From contig JBHHYN010000005.1 of the NCBI GenBank assembly GCA_046757565.1, positions 1 through 59,810 of the forward strand: 59,810 nt of DNA, in the 5' to 3' direction. The notes beneath the pieces were generated by a model. The model did not search any database, was not told the DNA's origin, and saw nothing but the letters and a program-made list of their open reading frames with translations. A program made the translations under genes and the position numbers. Below, piece by piece: positions 47,357-56,798 of this stretch (the stretch's first letter is position 1; each line of letters begins with the position of its first letter). The stretch is from JBHHYN01 sp046757565 (GTDB taxonomy: Bacteria > Pseudomonadota > Gammaproteobacteria > Eutrophobiales > Eutrophobiaceae).

Positions 47357-47965
47357 ATGAAGTGCTCCGTCATGGACCCTGTACAACGCGTTAAAGATAA
47401 TTTTAATGAGAGTATTCAATTAAAATCCGAAGCTTGTGAACAGCTTGCCCCGAAAATCGTTGTTGCCTCAGAAATGATAACAAATAGCCTGCTAGACGAG
47501 AAAAAAATTTTAACCTGTGGGAATGGTGGCTCTGCCGCTGATGCACAGCATTTCTCATCCGAGATGCTCAATCGTTTTGAAATGGAACGCCCGGGTTTGC
47601 CTGCAATCGCGTTATCGACGGACTCTTCTACCATGACATCGATAGCGAATGATTACCAATATGCCGAAATTTTTGCCAAACAGATCCGGGCACTGGGCCA
47701 GGCAGGGGATATACTGCTTGCTATCAGTACCAGTGGGGAATCGCATAACATACTCCACGCAATCGATGCCGCTCATGACAGGCAAATGCACATTGTTGCA
47801 TTGACCGGTAGAGAAGGGGGACAACTCGCTGATTTGGTGCAGGGGCCCGATATTGAGATTCGTGTTTCAAGCTGGTCAACAGCAAGGATTCAAGAGGTGC
47901 ATATTATGATCATTCATTGCATATGCGACCTGATCGATCAACATCTACTTGGGTATGAGGATTAA
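47357..47965 (+). CDS. diaA: DnaA initiator-associating protein DiaA (SIS domain)
   Basis: SIS-domain tetramer that in E. coli binds DnaA and promotes timely initiation at oriC. Sequence marks: GNGGSAADAQHFSSEM (about 56-71), NRFEMERPGLPAIALSTD, ISTSGESHNI (about 122-131) and the tail RIQEVHIMIIHCICDLID. The family is close to phosphoheptose isomerase GmhA, but context (yraN before, dolP after) and the NRFE.ERP.LPAIAL stretch support DiaA. The first ATG gives 202 residues; the second (47372, MDPVQRVKDNF) fits relatives better. Confidence 0.9.
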   Translation: MKCSVMDPVQRVKDNFNESIQLKSEACEQLAPKIVVASEMITNSLLDEKKILTCGNGGSAADAQHFSSEMLNRFEMERPGLPAIALSTDSSTMTSIANDYQYAEIFAKQIRALGQAGDILLAISTSGESHNILHAIDAAHDRQMHIVALTGREGGQLADLVQGPDIEIRVSSWSTARIQEVHIMIIHCICDLIDQHLLGYED

Positions 47966-47971
47966 TGTCAC

Positions 47972-48553
47972 ATGTCTAGAAAATATTTTCGCGTCTACTC
48001 GATACTTGGCGTATTACTGGTACTTCAGGCCTGTGCGGCAGCAGTGGTAACAGGAGGTGCGGCATCCACTGCCTCCGTAGCAAATGACAGGCGTACAGCG
48101 GGAACGGTTATTGAAGATCAGGCCATTGAATTAAAAGCCGGTCAGGCGTTTCATAACGACAAGGATATTTTTAAACAGGCCCATTGGAATGTCACCAGTT
48201 ATAATACGATCGTACTGGTGACCGGCGAGGCCCCTGATGAAGAATTGCGCCAGCGCATGATTGATATCGTCCGCAATATCCCCAAGGTGACACATGTTTA
48301 TAATGAAATTACCATTGCCGCGCCCAGTTCACTCATGTCCCGCAGCAGTGACACGCTTATCACAGCAAAGGTAAAATCGAAACTTCTGTCTAATGAAAAT
48401 ACAGAAGGATTACGCATAAAAGTCGTAACGGAAAATGGGACTGTCTACTTAATGGGAATATTGTATAAAAAGGAAGCTGAACTGGCTACGGATATCACCC
48501 GAAAAACCGGTGGAGTACAGAAAGTCGTGAAACTTTTTCAATACCTGGATTAA
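47972..48553 (+). CDS. dolP: Dual BON-domain outer-membrane lipoprotein DolP
   Basis: Division- and outer-membrane-lipid-associated protein (formerly YraP) needed for envelope integrity. The 193 residues start with a signal peptide and lipobox LQAC (C21), then two BON domains (about 45-110 and 120-190), each with the hydrophobic VLVTGEAP / VYLMGILY strand and a glycine. N-terminal AAVVTGGAAST and DRRTAGT match E. coli DolP. Follows diaA by 6 bases; its stop overlaps the end of the macrodomain gene on the other strand. Confidence 0.93.
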   Translation: MSRKYFRVYSILGVLLVLQACAAAVVTGGAASTASVANDRRTAGTVIEDQAIELKAGQAFHNDKDIFKQAHWNVTSYNTIVLVTGEAPDEELRQRMIDIVRNIPKVTHVYNEITIAAPSSLMSRSSDTLITAKVKSKLLSNENTEGLRIKVVTENGTVYLMGILYKKEAELATDITRKTGGVQKVVKLFQYLD

Positions 48554-49050
48554 CCTGCATATTGCCTGAGTTGTCGTTCATAAATCCTGACATCTTCGGG
48601 GCCAAAACAACAGGCATAGATTTCCTTCATCTCCCCTTCGAAATCCTGCATAACGGAGAGTGCAATCCCGGCGGCCGCTTCTTTTGGATAACCGTACACA
48701 CCTGTGCTGATCCCAGGAAAGGCAATCGATTCAATTTCATTATTGATCGCCAGTTTAAAACAGTTTCGGTAACAACTTTGCAAAAGAACAGGTTCCCCCT
48801 GATCCCCTCCCCGCCAAACCGGTCCCACCGTATGGATAATCCATTTGGCAGGTAAATTAAATCCCGGAGACAATTTTGCCTGTCCTGTCTTACAACCACC
48901 AAGACTACGATTAAATTTGAGTAATTCAGGACCTGCACCACGGTGAATGGCGCCATCGACACCGCCACCTCCCAACAATGATTCGTTTGCGGCATTCACC
49001 ACAGCATCAATATCAAGAGTGGTAATATCAGCTTGAATTACTTTGACCAT
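48550..49050 (-). CDS. Macrodomain ADP-ribose hydrolase (YmdB/MacroD type)
   Basis: Predicted O-acetyl-ADP-ribose deacetylase or mono-ADP-ribosyl hydrolase. 166 residues from the ATG at 49050 (MVKVIQADITTLDID). Ligand-binding motifs: VVNAANESLLGGGGVDGAIH (about 16-35), the W-G-P stretch IIHTVGPVW (about 75-83) and FPGISTGVYGYP (about 114-125). The frame is open 288 bases further up, across the end of sspA, but that part lacks domain similarity. It lies downstream of sspA, where sspB is usual, so it may be co-transcribed with it. Confidence 0.92.
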   Translation of the reverse strand: MVKVIQADITTLDIDAVVNAANESLLGGGGVDGAIHRGAGPELLKFNRSLGGCKTGQAKLSPGFNLPAKWIIHTVGPVWRGGDQGEPVLLQSCYRNCFKLAINNEIESIAFPGISTGVYGYPKEAAAGIALSVMQDFEGEMKEIYACCFGPEDVRIYERQLRQYAG

Positions 49051-49126
49051 CCGATAAGCCCGGAAAATGATGTCATACACCGGGGATTCGAAGCATCCAG
49101 AAACATATACGCTCAGGAACAGGTTA

Positions 49127-49753
49127 TCAAAAACGCATTTCCCGCTCCCGCTCTGACAGGCTCGCCTGGAAGGCATCCCGTGCAAACAGCCTTTCCGCAT
49201 AATCATTAACGGCCTTTGCGGATGCGGGGAGTTTGATTCCGTAGTGATCCATACGCCACAATAGTGGCGCCATGCAGCAATCAACAAGAGAATAATCATC
49301 CGACATAAAGAAAGGCTTCTGTGTAATAGCCGTGGCAATAGCCGTTAAATGATCACGCATCTCCTTTCTGGCATTTGCCGCAGCGATTTCATTTTTACTG
49401 TCCAGATCATCGACAAGCGAATACAGATCGCTCATTACCCGGTAACGCAGCTGCCGGTTATTGGCCCTCGAAACAGGATCCACCGGCATCAAGGGTGGAT
49501 GCGGGAAACGCTCATCAAGATATTCCATGATGATCTGCTGTTCATAAACAATCAACTCACGATCAATCAGCGTCAGAACGGAATTATAGGGATTTAAATC
49601 AGCCAGCACCTCAGGGTGTTCATCACCTTCCACAAAGTTAATCTCCACATTGATATCCTTTTCCGCCAGCACAATCCTGACACTATGCCCGATCGGGCCC
49701 GTGGTATCTGAATACAACAGCATGACTGAACGTCTATTGGCTACACTCGCCAT
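49127..49753 (-). CDS. sspA: Stringent starvation protein A
   Basis: GST-fold regulator that binds RNA polymerase and supports stationary-phase and acid-stress gene expression. The 208 residues match E. coli SspA closely: NRRSVMLLYSD at the start, VRIVLAEK, LNPYNSVLTLIDREL, IIMEYLDERFPHPPLMPVDP (the PHP contact surface, about 84-88) and SLVDCCMAPLLWR. AGGAGG precedes the ATG. It follows petC with a 72-base gap, as in many Gammaproteobacteria, but sspB does not follow. Confidence 0.97.
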   Translation of the reverse strand: MASVANRRSVMLLYSDTTGPIGHSVRIVLAEKDINVEINFVEGDEHPEVLADLNPYNSVLTLIDRELIVYEQQIIMEYLDERFPHPPLMPVDPVSRANNRQLRYRVMSDLYSLVDDLDSKNEIAAANARKEMRDHLTAIATAITQKPFFMSDDYSLVDCCMAPLLWRMDHYGIKLPASAKAVNDYAERLFARDAFQASLSEREREMRF

Positions 49754-49825
49754 CCAACCCTCCTATGATATATCGATATTGGCTTAAGATTTTATGTGGA
49801 AAAATCAGGAGTTACTGTGCACAGT

Positions 49826-50566
49826 TCAGTGGATATCCTTCCAGTACTCCTTTTTCAGGAGATAAGCAATGACCAGGAAAACCAGAAGGTAAATAATTAC
49901 CCAGGAACCTATTGTATAGCGTTTAAGTTTTATCGGCTCACCGAGGTAGACCAGAAAATTGACAAGGTCTCCCACCGTTTTGGCATATTCCTTTGTCTTC
50001 TGCTCATCCGGGCGTACCGGCTCCAGGTGATCGATCTCCTTAATACTACTGCCATCTGTGCCTGATCCTTCCCGGTAAACCGGCTTTTGCCAACCCTGCA
50101 ACTCCCACAAAACATGGGGCATGGCGATATCCTTGAAAACCAGGTTATTTACCCCGAGGGGACGCTTGTCATCCAGATAAAAGCTCATTAAATACGTATA
50201 TAACCAGTCCGCGCCCCGGGAACGTGAGATAACGGAAAGATCCGGCGGCGCTACGCCAAAATATTGCTTGGCGTCATCTTTGCTCATGTTGACTGTCATC
50301 GTATCACCGCTCTTGTCCGTTCCGAACATAAGATTCGCCTTCAATATCTGTTCGTCGATCCCCAAATCCTTGCCCAGCCGATTGAAACGCATATAGGCGG
50401 CAGAGTGGCAACTTAAACAATAATTAACAAATGTCCTGGCCCCGCGTTGCAAGGAGCCCTGATCGGACAGATTTACCTTGGCATGCAACAACCCATGCCC
50501 TGTCTCAGCACCCGCTAATGAGGCACTGGTTAGGAAAACAAACAAAATCAGGAAGAGACGCATCAT
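49826..50566 (-). CDS. petC: Cytochrome c1 of the bc1 complex
   Basis: Periplasmic heme c subunit of complex III that passes electrons to soluble cytochrome c. Signal peptide about 1-20, covalent heme site C50-C53-H54 (CLSCH), the axial methionine M149 in AMPHV, PPDLSVISRSRG (about 108-119), and a C-terminal membrane anchor (about 218-240, WVIIYLLVFLVIAYLL). 246 residues. The ATG overlaps the petB stop by four bases, completing the petABC operon. Confidence 0.97.
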   Translation of the reverse strand: MMRLFLILFVFLTSASLAGAETGHGLLHAKVNLSDQGSLQRGARTFVNYCLSCHSAAYMRFNRLGKDLGIDEQILKANLMFGTDKSGDTMTVNMSKDDAKQYFGVAPPDLSVISRSRGADWLYTYLMSFYLDDKRPLGVNNLVFKDIAMPHVLWELQGWQKPVYREGSGTDGSSIKEIDHLEPVRPDEQKTKEYAKTVGDLVNFLVYLGEPIKLKRYTIGSWVIIYLLVFLVIAYLLKKEYWKDIH

Positions 50567-51801
50567 GGACCGCTGATCCTTTCCGGAACAGTTTTATCAT
50601 TGTCCCTGCTGGTGTAAATCGGCATAAGCAAAAAGAAGAGAAAATAGATAACCGCAAAAAAACGGGCCATTACCGTATAGAGAGGTGCCGGCACCTGCAT
50701 ACCTAGCCAGCCTAATGAGAGGAAACTGATGGTGAAAGCGGCCAAGGCAAACCTATACTTCCAGCCACGATAACGGATGGACTTGACCGGACTGCGATCG
50801 ATCCACGGCAGCAGAAAGAACAGACATACCGCCAAAGCCATGGCAATGACCCCGCCAAGTTTGTCGGGAATGGCCCGGAGAATGGCGTAAAACGGGGTAA
50901 AATACCAGACTGGGGCGATATGCTCCGGGGTCTTGAGCTGATCGGCCGGGACGAAGTTTGCCGGTTCCAGAAAATAGCCTCCCATCTCCGGTACAAAAAA
51001 CACGACCCCCACAAAAAGGATGAGAAACACAACCGCGCCAAAGATATCCTTGACGGTGTAATAGGGATGAAACGGTATACCGTCAAGAGGAATACCATTG
51101 GCATCCTTTGTCTTTTTGATTTCGACTCCATCCGGGTTATTGGAACCGACTTCATGCAGGGCGAGTATATGCGCAACGACGAGTGCACAAAGTATGAGTG
51201 GAAAGGCAACGACATGAAAGGCAAAGAAGCGATTAAGCGTGACATCTGACACGACGAAATCACCCCGGATCCACAGAGCCAGTTGATCACCGATAACCGG
51301 TATTGCACCAAACAGCGAAATAATCACCTGCGCCCCCCAGTATGACATCTGTCCCCAGGGCAGGAGATAGCCAAAAAATGCTTCGCCCATGAGCGTCAGG
51401 TAAATGAGCATACCCAGGATCCATAACAGTTCCCGTGGTTTTTTATAGGACCCATACAGCAAGCCGCGATACATATGCAGGTACACCGTTATGAAAAACG
51501 CCGACGCGCCGGTGGAATGCATATACCGTATCCACCATCCCCAATCCACATCACGCATGATGTATTCAACAGAGGCAAATGCCATATCCGCCGAGGGTTT
51601 GTAATTCATCGTCAGCCAGATACCGGTGATGATCTGGATCACGAATACCAGGAGTGCCAATGATCCAAAAAAATACCAGAAATTAAAATTCTTGGGAGCG
51701 TAATATCTGGCAAGGTGTTCGTTCCAGTTTTGCATGAGCGGGAAACGGGCATCGATCCAGTCCCGGAACCCGTAAAGGTATTTAATGACTGTATCCATCA
51801 A
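50563..51801 (-). CDS. petB: Cytochrome b of the bc1 complex
   Basis: Membrane core of complex III with two b hemes and the Qo and Qi quinone sites. The 412 residues have about eight transmembrane helices. The heme-ligand histidines are in HSTGASAFF and HMYRG (helix B, about 90-110) and in FFAFHVVAFPLILCALVVAHI (helix D, about 192-212). The Qo motif is PEH[IW] near 296-300 (TPEHIAPVWYF, so PEHI rather than PEWY). It overlaps petA and petC by four bases each. Confidence 0.97.
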   Translation of the reverse strand: MMDTVIKYLYGFRDWIDARFPLMQNWNEHLARYYAPKNFNFWYFFGSLALLVFVIQIITGIWLTMNYKPSADMAFASVEYIMRDVDWGWWIRYMHSTGASAFFITVYLHMYRGLLYGSYKKPRELLWILGMLIYLTLMGEAFFGYLLPWGQMSYWGAQVIISLFGAIPVIGDQLALWIRGDFVVSDVTLNRFFAFHVVAFPLILCALVVAHILALHEVGSNNPDGVEIKKTKDANGIPLDGIPFHPYYTVKDIFGAVVFLILFVGVVFFVPEMGGYFLEPANFVPADQLKTPEHIAPVWYFTPFYAILRAIPDKLGGVIAMALAVCLFFLLPWIDRSPVKSIRYRGWKYRFALAAFTISFLSLGWLGMQVPAPLYTVMARFFAVIYFLFFLLMPIYTSRDNDKTVPERISGP

Positions 51802-52391
51802 CCGCTCCCCGAATCAGCACCAATAAGGATGTGCGTATCACTCAGATATTGGTAAGGCGGCACCAACAGGTTGAGGGGCGCAGGCACACCTTTAAAGACA
51901 CGGCCTGCCAGATCGAAACGGCTGCCGTGACAGGGACAGAAAAACCCTCCCTTCCAATCGGCGCCCAGATCGCTTTCCGCACCTGCGGGCACATAAGAGG
52001 GAGAACACCCCAAATGGGTACACAATCCGATCACAATCAAATATTCGGGTTTTATCGAGCGATATTCATTTTGCGCATAACCCGGTTGTTGTCCCTCTTT
52101 CGAATCCGGATCGCGTACCTGCGTGTCAAGCTCCGTCAGATTCTCAAGCGACTGCTTCCCCCGGCGCAGGATCCAGACCGGTTTGCCCTGCCATTGCACA
52201 ATTTTCAATTCGCCGGTCTTAATATCGCCAATCTCCACCTCTACGGGTGCGCCAATGGCCCTGGCTCTGGCGCTGGGAGTCATCGTGGAAATAAAAGGAA
52301 CTGCGGTAGCCACTGCACCCGCACCACCGACCACGGTTGCAGTTGTGGTAAGAAAACGCCGGCGGCCTTTATCAATGCCATCATTACTCAT
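51798..52391 (-). CDS. petA: Rieske iron-sulfur subunit of the bc1 complex
   Basis: Carries the high-potential 2Fe-2S cluster of complex III. The ATG at 52391 (MSNDGIDKGRRRFLTTT) gives 197 residues with a Tat-type signal anchor: RRR at 10-12 followed by a hydrophobic, Gly/Ala-rich helix (about 16-35). Cluster ligands are C124, H126 (CTHLGC) and C152, H155 (CPCHGS); C129 and C154 form the stabilising disulfide. An upstream ATG at 52427 would put 12 residues before the Tat motif and is less likely. Confidence 0.97.
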   Translation of the reverse strand: MSNDGIDKGRRRFLTTTATVVGGAGAVATAVPFISTMTPSARARAIGAPVEVEIGDIKTGELKIVQWQGKPVWILRRGKQSLENLTELDTQVRDPDSKEGQQPGYAQNEYRSIKPEYLIVIGLCTHLGCSPSYVPAGAESDLGADWKGGFFCPCHGSRFDLAGRVFKGVPAPLNLLVPPYQYLSDTHILIGADSGSG

Positions 52392-52500
52392 TGTTACAAA
52401 TCCCCAAATGGATTGATATTCGTTCAAAACTGGATCGGATTATAGCATGGATCGGGTAAACTGTTGCCTTGAAAACACAAGAATAAACTGTATTCCGTCT

Positions 52501-53655
52501 ATGAAGCGTGTACGTGTCAAACAAGCCATCTTGTTTCTAATTCGGTCCGCCGTGGCGGGTCTGGCAATGGCTTTCGTCCTTCTATACTACTTCCCCGGGC
52601 TCATTCCCGGTTCCTACAGGCAGGATTTCGCCCTGCATAACAATTCCGCCCCAGGCCATAACGGCAACGGCGTAGTGAGTTATAACCAGGCTGTTGCCGT
52701 GTCTGCTCCTGCTGTTGTCAATGTGTATGCCACCAAGGTGTTGAAACGAAGGACCCACCCGCTGTTGCGGGATCCTCTCCTGCGCCGTTTTTTTGGTGAC
52801 CGGTATTCCGTGGAGCAACGTAACAGCAATCTGGGCACCGGTGTGATCATGGACATGGTTGGTCATATCATCACCAACGCGCACGTGATAAAGGGGGCAG
52901 ATGAGATCCTGATAACACTTGCCGATGGCCGTCAAACCGTGGCGGCAGTTACCGGTGTCGATATGGCAACAGATCTGGCCGTACTGCACATAGAACTGGA
53001 CAATCTTCCATCCATTACGCTTGGCGACTCGAACGATCTGCAGGTCGGCGACGTAGTTCTGGCTATTGGCAATCCCTACGATTTTGGACAAACGGTCACT
53101 CAGGGGATTGTCAGCGCCACCGGACGCAGCCATCTCGGGATTACGACATTCGAGGATTTCATCCAGACTGATGCTGATATCAATCCGGGTAATTCCGGTG
53201 GCGCACTCATCACCGCAACGGGACGGCTCATCGGCATCAATACTGCCATCGGCACCAGCGGATCACAGGGAATCGGTTTTGCCATTCCCGTCAATCTTGC
53301 TGTTAATGTCATGCAGGCGCTTATCAGTAACGGCCGCGTGATCCGAGGATGGCTGGGGATAGAAGCGCAAGTACTTTCTCAGGACATCCTGGATACAGCC
53401 GGGCAAAAACAGAATGGCATCATGGTTGCCGCCGTGTTACAGGGGGGGCCTGCCGAAACGGCCGGAATTATGCCTGGAGACATCCTCATCGAGATCAATA
53501 ACGAACCGTTGTTTAATCCACAGCAGGCGATTCAAATGATCGCCCGGTTCCGGCCGGGAACCCGGATCAGGATTGCAGTACTGAGGGGTTGGGAGAAAAT
53601 GCTGCTTTACGCTACTGTTGTGCAGCGGCCCACGAGAGCCGACCTGTCAAGATAA
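52501..53655 (+). CDS. degS: Periplasmic stress-sensing serine protease DegS
   Basis: Membrane-anchored HtrA-family protease (AlgW type) that starts the sigma-E response by cleaving RseA when outer-membrane-protein tails bind its PDZ domain. 384 residues from the ATG at 52501: N-terminal anchor (about 9-32), protease with H128 (TNAHV), D158 (ATDLAV) and S232 (GNSGGAL), then one PDZ domain (about 280-375). A single PDZ and a membrane anchor separate it from DegP/DegQ. An in-frame ATG at 52447 would add 18 residues. The end overlaps hisC by nine bases. Confidence 0.94.
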   Translation: MKRVRVKQAILFLIRSAVAGLAMAFVLLYYFPGLIPGSYRQDFALHNNSAPGHNGNGVVSYNQAVAVSAPAVVNVYATKVLKRRTHPLLRDPLLRRFFGDRYSVEQRNSNLGTGVIMDMVGHIITNAHVIKGADEILITLADGRQTVAAVTGVDMATDLAVLHIELDNLPSITLGDSNDLQVGDVVLAIGNPYDFGQTVTQGIVSATGRSHLGITTFEDFIQTDADINPGNSGGALITATGRLIGINTAIGTSGSQGIGFAIPVNLAVNVMQALISNGRVIRGWLGIEAQVLSQDILDTAGQKQNGIMVAAVLQGGPAETAGIMPGDILIEINNEPLFNPQQAIQMIARFRPGTRIRIAVLRGWEKMLLYATVVQRPTRADLSR

Positions 53656-54729
53656 AATGTTTTTCAGGTAGTCCAGGCATTGACTGTTCTCGCCGGGCTC
53701 GCCGACAGTTACCCGTAAACAGTTTTTCAATAGCGGATGGCTGTGATGCAGGGTTTTTATCAAAACCCCTTTCCTTCTTAATTCATTGTATACATCATCA
53801 GCTCCAATACTCTCCGTTCTGAACAGAATAAAATTTGCTGCGCTGGGCCAGACTTCGATTCCCTGGATCAAACCCAGTTCCTCATACAGTAACTGCCTGT
53901 CATGACAAATCCGTGCAGCCTGCCGGTCCAGGATGTCCTTATGTTCAAGGATAAATTCACAGCTGTATTGAGTCAGTGTATTAACATTATACGGTAGGCG
54001 TAATTTTTCAAATTCTCTGAGCCAGCATTCAGGGCCCGCCAGAAATCCAAGCCTTAATCCTGCCAGTCCGAGCTTGGATAAAGTACGCATAACGAGGAGA
54101 TTATCGTACTCTCCCAGCTGCGACATAAAACTGGACCCGGAAAATGCCTGGTAGGCTTCATCCAGCACCACTATTCCCGGTGCATTGACGATGATTTCCT
54201 TGACGGCCTTCTCATCGAACAGGTTACCGGTGGGATTATTAGGCCATGCTATAAAGATAACGGCGGGGTGATGGCGCTTGATTGCCTCAAGCATGGCTGC
54301 AGTATTCAGTGAAAAATCCTTTTCATTCAGGGGTACACCAATGAACGTTGCACGAAGCATCCCGGCGATTACGCGGTACATTATAAAACTGGGTTCGGGC
54401 GCCAGTAATACGAAGTTCGGTGCCGCCATAGCCAATGCGATAATCTGAATAATTTCGTCTGACCCGTTTCCCAGCAATAGTCCCTGTTCCGGGGGGATTG
54501 AAAATGCAGCACGAAGTTGCTGCTTCAGGCTTACAGCGTCTGCATTGGGATACCGATTTATAGCCACATTCTCCAGTAACCGTAACCAACCCTTTTTTAC
54601 TTCATCCGGCCAGCGGTAGGGGTTTTCCATGGCATCCAGCTTGATAAGGCCTGTTGCATCCTGTACCTGATAGGAGGACGATTCCAGTATTGAGGGACGG
54701 ATCCAGCGTTTAACTTTTTCTTCTTCCAT
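53647..54729 (-). CDS. hisC: Histidinol-phosphate aminotransferase
   Basis: PLP enzyme that transaminates imidazole acetol-phosphate in histidine synthesis. The 360 residues have LDAMENPYRWP near the N-terminus, NGSDEII (about 88-94), NNPTGN (about 164-169), DEAYQ (190-194) and the PLP lysine K219 in RTLSKLGLAGLRLG. It is the third gene of hisG-hisD-hisC; the remaining his genes are not here. A 40-base gap separates it from hisD. Confidence 0.96.
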   Translation of the reverse strand: MEEEKVKRWIRPSILESSSYQVQDATGLIKLDAMENPYRWPDEVKKGWLRLLENVAINRYPNADAVSLKQQLRAAFSIPPEQGLLLGNGSDEIIQIIALAMAAPNFVLLAPEPSFIMYRVIAGMLRATFIGVPLNEKDFSLNTAAMLEAIKRHHPAVIFIAWPNNPTGNLFDEKAVKEIIVNAPGIVVLDEAYQAFSGSSFMSQLGEYDNLLVMRTLSKLGLAGLRLGFLAGPECWLREFEKLRLPYNVNTLTQYSCEFILEHKDILDRQAARICHDRQLLYEELGLIQGIEVWPSAANFILFRTESIGADDVYNELRRKGVLIKTLHHSHPLLKNCLRVTVGEPGENSQCLDYLKNILS

Positions 54730-54769
54730 GCCCGTTATAGTTTGTCGTTGCCAGGAGAAACCGGAAATG

Positions 54770-56098
54770 TCAACTTTTTATTTTAGATCCCTCTGCTTTT
54801 CCGTGATTAATCCGCAACCCGGCCGAACGGGCATGTGCCGTCAGACCCTCACCTTGCGCCAGCATCGATGCGGTCTCTGCAAGAGTTGATGCGGAATTAT
54901 CACTGCACATGAGCAGCGACGAGCGTTTCTGAAAATCATAGACACCCAGAGGGGAGAAAAAACGCGCTGTCCGCGCCGTCGGCAAAACATGGTTCGGACC
55001 GGCACAATAATCTCCCAATACCACGGCTGAATACCGTCCCATGAATATGGCGCCGGCATGCCTTATCCGGCCCAACAAAGCGTGTGGATCAGAGACCGAG
55101 AGTTCAAGATGTTCGGGGGCGATTCGATTGGCAATATCAACCGCTTCATCCAGATCTCCGATCTGGATGAATGCTCCGTTTTTCTCCAGTGAAGCCCTGA
55201 TAATGTCTGCGCGCTCCAGCCCGGGCAGCAATTTTTCAATACTGTTCATTACTGCGTCGATATCCCCGGCTTCCGTACTGACCAGTATCGCCCTTGCCTC
55301 CTCATCGTGCTCGGCCTGCGCGCACAAATCCATTGCCACCCAGTCAGGATCTGTGCTGCCATCGCTCAGTACCACTACTTCCGAAGGGCCTGCAACCATG
55401 TCGATCCCGACCCTGCCAAATAGCTGCCGCTTCGCTTCAGCGACATAACGATTGCCCGGACCGACTATTTTGTCGACTGCCGGGATGGTTTTTGTACCAT
55501 AGGCCAGTGCAGCGATGGCCTGGGCGCCACCAATGGAAAAAACCCGGTTGACGCCTGCAAGCCTTGCCGCCGCCAGAACAAGGGTATTTAATTCCCCGGC
55601 CGGAGCAGGGACCACCATGATCACTTCGCCTACGCCGGCAACACGGGCGGGAATGACATTCATCAGTACTGACGAAGGGTAGGCCGCCTTGCCGCCGGGA
55701 ATGTAGACTCCTAATTTATCCAGCGGTGTCACCTGTTGTCCCAGCCAGTTACCTTCATCATCGGTATACGACCATGACTCGACCCGCTGATGTTCATGAT
55801 AACGACGAATACGCCTGCATGCATCTTCAAGTGCTTCATGTAATTGCTGCGGAATTTCGGAAACAGCCGCCTCTATTTTTTCGGAGGGGACTTCCAAATC
55901 CACGATACCGGCATCACGTTGATCGAAATGATTTGTATATTCCAGCAACGCCTCATCACCACGCAACTTTACCTCCCTGAGTATCGCACTAACAGTCTCT
56001 GTCACTTCCTGCAGCGGTTCATCCATCGAGGACAGCAAGCGATTAAGTTTTATTGCAAAATCCTTCTCTGTACTGGTGTAGCGTTTTATTTCAATCAT
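54770..56098 (-). CDS. hisD: Histidinol dehydrogenase
   Basis: Zinc-dependent NAD enzyme that oxidises histidinol to histidine in two steps. The 442 residues include VYIPGGKAAYPSSVLM (about 131-146), IVGPGNRYVAEAKR (about 207-220), DMVAGPSEV (about 228-236), the zinc ligands in AQAEHDEEA (about 258-266) and the catalytic Glu-His in PEHLEL (about 332-337). It starts in an ATGA overlap with hisG. Confidence 0.97.
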   Translation of the reverse strand: MIEIKRYTSTEKDFAIKLNRLLSSMDEPLQEVTETVSAILREVKLRGDEALLEYTNHFDQRDAGIVDLEVPSEKIEAAVSEIPQQLHEALEDACRRIRRYHEHQRVESWSYTDDEGNWLGQQVTPLDKLGVYIPGGKAAYPSSVLMNVIPARVAGVGEVIMVVPAPAGELNTLVLAAARLAGVNRVFSIGGAQAIAALAYGTKTIPAVDKIVGPGNRYVAEAKRQLFGRVGIDMVAGPSEVVVLSDGSTDPDWVAMDLCAQAEHDEEARAILVSTEAGDIDAVMNSIEKLLPGLERADIIRASLEKNGAFIQIGDLDEAVDIANRIAPEHLELSVSDPHALLGRIRHAGAIFMGRYSAVVLGDYCAGPNHVLPTARTARFFSPLGVYDFQKRSSLLMCSDNSASTLAETASMLAQGEGLTAHARSAGLRINHGKAEGSKIKS

Positions 56099-56727
56099 GT
56101 CGCAACGGCAGCAGCCATACGTTGCACAAAAGGTTTAATGACGGACCGATTCATCTTCATTGCCGCCTTGTTGACGACGAGGCGCGAACTGATGTCTGCA
56201 ATCTTGGCTAGCGTGATCAATCCATTGGCCTTGAGGGTATTACCGGTATCCACCAGATCCACGATTTGATCGGCAAGCCCAAGCACCGGCGCCAGTTCCA
56301 TTGATCCGTATAATTTAATAATCTCGACTTGCTCGCCATGCTCCGCGAAGTAATTACGGGTAGTAGTAATATATTTTGTCGCAACGCGTAAGCGTCCCTG
56401 TATAGTTTGATTTTTTTTCAATCCGGCCAGCATCATTCTGCAACGTGCAATGCCTAAATCTACAGGCTCATAGAGTTCATCGCCGTCGTATTCCAGCAAC
56501 ACATCCTTACCGGCGATGCCGGCGTCCGCCGCCCCGTATTCGACATAAGTCGGCACATCCGCCGCCCGGATAATGATTAACTTTATCCCGGGCTGATTGG
56601 TTTCAAGCACAAGTTTACGCGACGTTAGCGGATCTTCTTCAGGAACGATATCCAACCTTGCCAGTAACGGCAATGATTCCTGCAGAATACGCCCCTTCGA
56701 TATGGCAATTGTCAGATTATCACCCAT
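56095..56727 (-). CDS. hisG: ATP phosphoribosyltransferase, short form
   Basis: Catalyses the first and regulated step of histidine synthesis. At 210 residues this is the short HisG, which lacks the C-terminal histidine-binding domain and needs the HisZ regulatory subunit; no hisZ lies in the window. Marks: ISKGRI (about 9-14), ADVPTYVEYGAADAGIAGKDVL (about 56-77), IVDLVDTGNTLKANGL (about 160-175, the PRPP loop). The 100 bases to murA contain the ACTTTTT array. Confidence 0.96.
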   Translation of the reverse strand: MGDNLTIAISKGRILQESLPLLARLDIVPEEDPLTSRKLVLETNQPGIKLIIIRAADVPTYVEYGAADAGIAGKDVLLEYDGDELYEPVDLGIARCRMMLAGLKKNQTIQGRLRVATKYITTTRNYFAEHGEQVEIIKLYGSMELAPVLGLADQIVDLVDTGNTLKANGLITLAKIADISSRLVVNKAAMKMNRSVIKPFVQRMAAAVAT

Positions 56728-56798
56728 TTATCTCAGCCATCAGCTGCTAGTAACAGAATTCAGAACTCTCTGATTTAACCGGATAGTCCTTATTTTCC

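Noticed and set aside
49051..49338. N-terminal extension of the macrodomain protein to a start at 49338
   Set aside because: The extra 96 residues overlap sspA in another frame and are unlike any macrodomain; the ATG at 49050 matches the family start.
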